Source of the DNA: Fibrobacter sp.
GTDB taxonomy: Bacteria; Fibrobacterota; Chitinivibrionia; Chitinivibrionales; Chitinispirillaceae
Direction of reading: 5' to 3'
NCBI GenBank assembly: GCA_012519985.1
Contig: JAAYPC010000347.1
Span: 1 to 36,045 of the forward strand
DNA: 36,045 bases
Positions within the stretch are counted from its first letter, which is position 1, and every line of letters starts with the position of its first letter. The notes beneath the pieces were generated by a model. It ran no database searches. It saw only the letters and a list, made by a program, of their open reading frames with translations, and was not told where the DNA came from. Position numbers and translations under genes: made by a program. Below are positions 33,343 to 36,045 of this stretch, piece by piece.

Positions 33343-33600
33343 CACACAATTTCTGGCTCAGAAGATTGCATAGATGGCGGCAGCAAGGAGTGGTTAATAT
33401 TTGATAGACAGAGTCTGGATCTACCGGATTTCCTATAAATTTTGGTTTTTGCGGGAGGGCTCTTCGTTAAGGGTTTGGGGACAGAGGAATGCCATGAACC
33501 TGAAAATTAGCGGCTAACCTCAAGTAAAACGCCATAGGGAGGGTGCAGGGAATTTATAGATTAAAGCTAATAAAAACCTGGTTTCAATTCGTTAAAGTCG
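33343..33600. other. Gene-free stretch after the RAYT gene
   Basis: There is no credible ORF, RNA or terminator. The base composition is less AT-rich than the following array (several G-rich runs around 33450-33550), which may mark remains of an older insertion. I cannot identify them. Confidence 0.4.
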
Positions 33601-33621
33601 CAGATTGGATTCTTCAAATTG

Positions 33622-33985
33622 AAAGCAATCAAATAAGTTGTGTGGGTACCAATTCATCGGCTTGAGAGTATGCCAAAAAGTTGTATGATATCGATCAATC
33701 CACGCAATTGTTACCAAACAAGAAATTACCTGCCATTCAGGCACCTGAATACATACCAAATATTTTATTTGCCCTGATTTCATCTTCCAGATAGGTTCCA
33801 AATATTTTGCAGACTGGTCACAAATCAGCTTTATTGTTACCATGCAAAAAATTTGCATACATTCAAGCGAATGAATAGGTACCAAATTTTTTGTTAGGTA
33901 GCATTTCATCAGATGAAACACCATCAAACATTTTGTGAGCTACCGATTCAGCGGAAAAACTGATATCATACAATTTATTTGGTAA
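33622..33985 (-). pseudogene. 42-bp tandem repeat array: decayed 14-residue repeat coding sequence
   Basis: About eight units of 42-43 bp; landmarks at 33734, 33776, 33819, 33860, 33902 and 33945. Read on the minus strand in one frame they give 14-residue repeats of the form N-K-x-F-G-x-Y-S-x-D/A-E-M-x-P/A, for example HKMFDGVSSDEMLP, NKKFGTYSFA and CKIFGTYLEDEIRA. TGA interrupts the frame in four units; in three it stands where others have GAA (Glu, position 11). At DNA level each unit also contains a small inverted repeat, such as ATTCAG with CTGAAT. No start or parent gene is visible. It may be a dead repeat protein or a non-coding array. Confidence 0.6.
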
Positions 33986-34194
33986 TTAACTAAAAGGAAT
34001 TTGGCCAAATTGAAACGAAAAAGATGAAAATTACTTTAATTGAGGTAGCTGGTTTTCCTCTGTCTCTTCAGTGGGAGTAGAATTCCTGTAACCACTCAGC
34101 TATCTAATCAGATAAGTAGTGTCCCGAAAGAGACCTCCATTCCTGTTCTTTTCCTGTTTTGGAATTTGAATGATTGGCTAAGGAATTTTTAATC

Positions 34195-34315
34195 ATTACC
34201 GGTTCTTAGTATAGATATTTTATTCAGATTACTTCTGATTAGATATTGTTTTGATATTGATTTCAATTTTTCCGATTTGGTATTATAAATCTATTTTTAT
34301 ACCTTTTATCATTAC
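34195..34315 (+). repeat. Dispersed repeat, copy 2 of 3
   Basis: Matches copies at 9053-9163 and 35367-35496. It shares the invariant AGATATTGTTTTGATATT (34241-34258) and the left part CCGGTTCTT with copy 1; the right third is more diverged. It ends about 145 bp before the gene at 34461. The rest of 33986-34460 shows no gene. Confidence 0.75.
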
Positions 34316-34460
34316 AGTTCTTGCATTTTGAAGGTACATGATTTATATAACAAATAAGCTTACAAAATCCGGCCGTTATTTCTCACCAGTTCTCTCTTTC
34401 CTTTGTTTTGGCCGGCTTATTTCTATTCTCTTATTCTCACCTTAAAAAGGAGGCTTTATT

Positions 34461-35225
34461 ATGGCCGAATCTCTATTGTCCTTCAATTACAGCGGTCTGC
34501 CAACCAGACTGAAGAGCAGCTATGTTTCACGTATCACTAATACTGTTTCTCCGGTTCTATCATCTAACGAGTTTATCAGTAAGGTTCTCAGCAGAATCGA
34601 TACTGAACAGGAAAATATCAAGAAGGCTACTACACGGTCGAAAGCCAGCAGCTACACAAAAATCGTTTTGGAAAAGGATAAAAAAAGAGATGCAGTGTAT
34701 GCAGGAGTACTTGACCTGATAAAAAGTAAAAAAAATCTCTCTGAAAATCCTGATATAATCAGGGCATGCGAAGTGTTGCTGCATATCTTTAGAAAATTGG
34801 GAAAGAACGTCACCAACCAGAGTTATTCCAGAGAAAACGTCCTGCTTAAAGCACTGTTTAAGGAACTTGAAGGACCCGAGGCTGTTTCGGCAATTAACAC
34901 TCTTGGAATAGGTGCAGAGATTAAGGCGTTGATAGACAGCCAGGATGATTTTGAAAAGACGGTTTCCAAAAAAGACGGAGAACTCAGTACTCAGGATGGA
35001 AAAAAGAGTATAGATGCATATCGTAGCTTAAATTTGCATTTTAACGCTCTGATGGAACATATCCGATATAACATAGAAGTGGGGGAAAGCCCTTTTACCG
35101 AACTAACCTTTCCCTTGAACCAGATTATCGCAGAAGCAAACAGGAGTGCAGGCTTGTCTGAAACTCCTGATAAAGATCAGGATAGCGAAGAGAAACCGGA
35201 AGAAACAGAAACGGTTGCCGGGTAA
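34461..35225 (+). CDS. All-helical protein, possibly DUF6261-like
   Basis: A 254-residue soluble protein. It is helical throughout, with two similar blocks (ENIKKATTRSKASSYTKIVL followed by EKDKKRDAVYAGVLDLIKS, and a matching later helix EAYRSLN-type region ending NALMEHIRYNIEVG). It ends in an acidic low-complexity tail (residues about 235-254). The arrangement recalls DUF6261 proteins of Bacteroidota, whose function is unknown; the match is by memory of the pattern only. AAGGAGG 7 nt before the ATG makes the start secure. Copy 2 of the dispersed repeat lies upstream and a stem-loop follows the gene. Confidence 0.65.
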   Translation: MAESLLSFNYSGLPTRLKSSYVSRITNTVSPVLSSNEFISKVLSRIDTEQENIKKATTRSKASSYTKIVLEKDKKRDAVYAGVLDLIKSKKNLSENPDIIRACEVLLHIFRKLGKNVTNQSYSRENVLLKALFKELEGPEAVSAINTLGIGAEIKALIDSQDDFEKTVSKKDGELSTQDGKKSIDAYRSLNLHFNALMEHIRYNIEVGESPFTELTFPLNQIIAEANRSAGLSETPDKDQDSEEKPEETETVAG

Positions 35226-35264
35226 TTTCTTTTGCCAAATCAATATGTGATTCTTTTTAAAAAC

Positions 35265-35290
35265 GGTCACGGGGTTTATGCCCTGTGACC
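35265..35290 (+). terminator. Stem-loop after the DUF6261-like gene
   Basis: A 10-bp stem, GGTCACGGGG with CCCTGTGACC, and a TTTATG loop. One pair is G-U on the plus strand but A/C on the minus, so it fits a plus-strand transcript. There is no good T tract (ATAATAATT follows), so termination may be weak or Rho-assisted. Confidence 0.55.
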
Positions 35291-35366
35291 TATAATAATT
35301 GTAAAGCCTGCAGCTTTAAATAGACTGTACTATATTGTCAAACAAGGTTCATCGAAGAATAAGGGG

Positions 35367-35496
35367 TTTTAACATTTCCGATTTCTTCGTAGAGAAATTT
35401 CGTTAAGATTACTTTTGGTTAGATATTGTTTTGATATTAGTACTTATTTTTCCGGTTTAGTTGTTATAGCCACATTTTTTGCCATCAGATATTCTG
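35367..35496 (+). repeat. Dispersed repeat, copy 3 of 3
   Basis: It shares AGATATTGTTTTGATATT (35421-35438), TTTAACATTTCCG at the left and CCATCAGATA at the right with copy 1 at 9053-9163. It carries about 15 extra bases before GTTATA. It ends 13 bp before the small ORF at 35510. Confidence 0.75.
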
Positions 35497-35509
35497 CATT
35501 TCACCATTT

Positions 35510-35725
35510 ATGGTAAATTTATTCACTGCAGCTTGTGGAAGAGACAGTGATGCACTAATTGCATATCAAAAAGCTTGTGAAAAATATCCACATTCAATCG
35601 AAAAACTTGGCCTTGAAGATCTTCTCGAAGTGCAAAAAACATGGCTCTCCCAAGAACGCGCTGAACCGTTTATCCAACTGCTAAAATCGTTCGATCAAGA
35701 ACCTGCACAAGAAGTCCAGGGGTGA
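35510..35725 (+). CDS. Small unrecognised ORF
   Basis: A 71-residue polar, helical protein without recognisable motifs (GRDSDALIAYQKACEKYPHS, LEDLLEVQKTWLSQ). There is no ribosome-binding site before the ATG, and the dispersed repeat ends just upstream. It could be a remnant of a longer gene whose 5' part was replaced by the repeat. Low certainty that it is expressed. Confidence 0.35.
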   Translation: MVNLFTAACGRDSDALIAYQKACEKYPHSIEKLGLEDLLEVQKTWLSQERAEPFIQLLKSFDQEPAQEVQG

Positions 35726-35787
35726 TTCTCTTATCACCCTTTACTTTTATCCCTCTAAACAGTAACCCTTGTGTGTTTTCCAAAAAA

Positions 35788-36033
35788 TCAGTCGTCGTTT
35801 TTCATTATTCGTTTATTAAGAAAAGCAATCTTTTCGATAGATAAACCTGTATATAGTGCAACCTTTTCTGCAGGTTCTCCATTTTTTAACATGTTTAAAG
35901 CGATTTGTTCAGTACTTTGTATAGATCCTTGCTCAATACCATGTTTAAACCAGTGTTCAGCACCTTGTTTGAGTCCTTGTTCAAATCCTTCTTTGCGACC
36001 TTCTTCTTTAAAATATTCCTTAATTGAAGACAT
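35788..36033 (-). CDS. C-terminal part of an Rpn-type (PD-(D/E)XK transposase-like) protein, possibly partial
   Basis: 81 residues. IKEYFKEEGRKEGFEQGLKQ starts a run of Gly-spaced charged helix repeats; ALNMLKNGEPAEKVALYTGL and then SIEKIAFLNKRI form the closing helix-turn-helix-like segment. This is the usual C-terminus of Rpn/PDDEXK_2 recombination-promoting nucleases. The catalytic domain is not in the window: either the gene continues in frame past the right edge (no stop is seen in the last 12 bases) or only a fragment remains. The ATG at 36033 has only GGGGA upstream. Confidence 0.65.
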   Translation of the reverse strand: MSSIKEYFKEEGRKEGFEQGLKQGAEHWFKHGIEQGSIQSTEQIALNMLKNGEPAEKVALYTGLSIEKIAFLNKRIMKNDD

Positions 36034-36045
36034 CTTCTTTTCCCC

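Noticed and set aside
33592-33927. 111-residue minus-strand ORF as an intact gene
   Set aside because: It is in a different frame from the one giving the clear 14-residue repeat consensus, has no ribosome-binding site, and has Cys/Met/Trp-rich shadow-like composition.
33622-33985. CRISPR array
   Set aside because: The units are degenerate along their whole length, with no constant repeat alternating with unique spacers of fixed size, and no Cas1/Cas2 is present. The Cas4-like nuclease is 30 kb away.

Overview
The window reads as an AT-rich chromosome segment of a Gram-negative bacterium. No rRNA or tRNA gene is present. Cleaved signal peptides, lipoboxes, a DUF3078-like outer-membrane barrel, TPR lipoproteins and Ig-like surface lipoproteins point to the Fibrobacterota/FCB side of the tree. 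That placement is an inference from family content, not from a marker gene.

Layout. 1-4190: a possible insertion-sequence end, a short NFACT-R protein, a zinc-ribbon protein, a solitary DNA methyltransferase and a stand-alone Cas4/AddB-like 4Fe-4S nuclease. 4198-12407 (minus strand): a long co-directional cluster. In transcription order it holds a membrane protein with an HTH-like tail, a FliK-like protein, a free FlhB C-terminal domain, a secreted protein, a small unknown, an RsbW-like ATPase, a STAS-ATPase fusion, a STAS protein and a SurA/TPR lipoprotein, closed by an intrinsic terminator. 12561-14044: a two-gene FHA and metallophosphoesterase unit. 14093-21724 (minus): carA-carB-pyrG-purF, a nucleotide operon in which CarA, PyrG and PurF carry glutamine amidotransferase domains and CarB uses the ammonia made by CarA. 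Its 0.5-kb upstream region carries three minus-strand intrinsic terminators; two of them follow near-identical copies of a structured RNA with an anti-Shine-Dalgarno-like segment. This is the strongest candidate for something undescribed.

22478-30728: secreted and envelope proteins (START-like protein, Ig-like lipoprotein, TolB/TPR protein, DUF3078 barrel), a divergent chorismate synthase lacking the usual N-terminal active-site His, a SemiSWEET transporter and a small antitoxin-like protein. 30998-32215: pepT.

32220-36045 is accessory and repeat-rich. A RAYT (REP-associated tyrosine transposase) lies beside two perfect inverted REP hairpins embedded in three different short-period tandem arrays. 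It is followed by a 42-bp repeat array that reads, on the minus strand, as a decayed 14-residue repeat protein. Two copies of a roughly 120-bp dispersed repeat lie here, and a third copy sits between the fliK-like and flhB-like genes. A DUF6261-like gene and the C-terminal part of an Rpn-type nuclease protein end the window.
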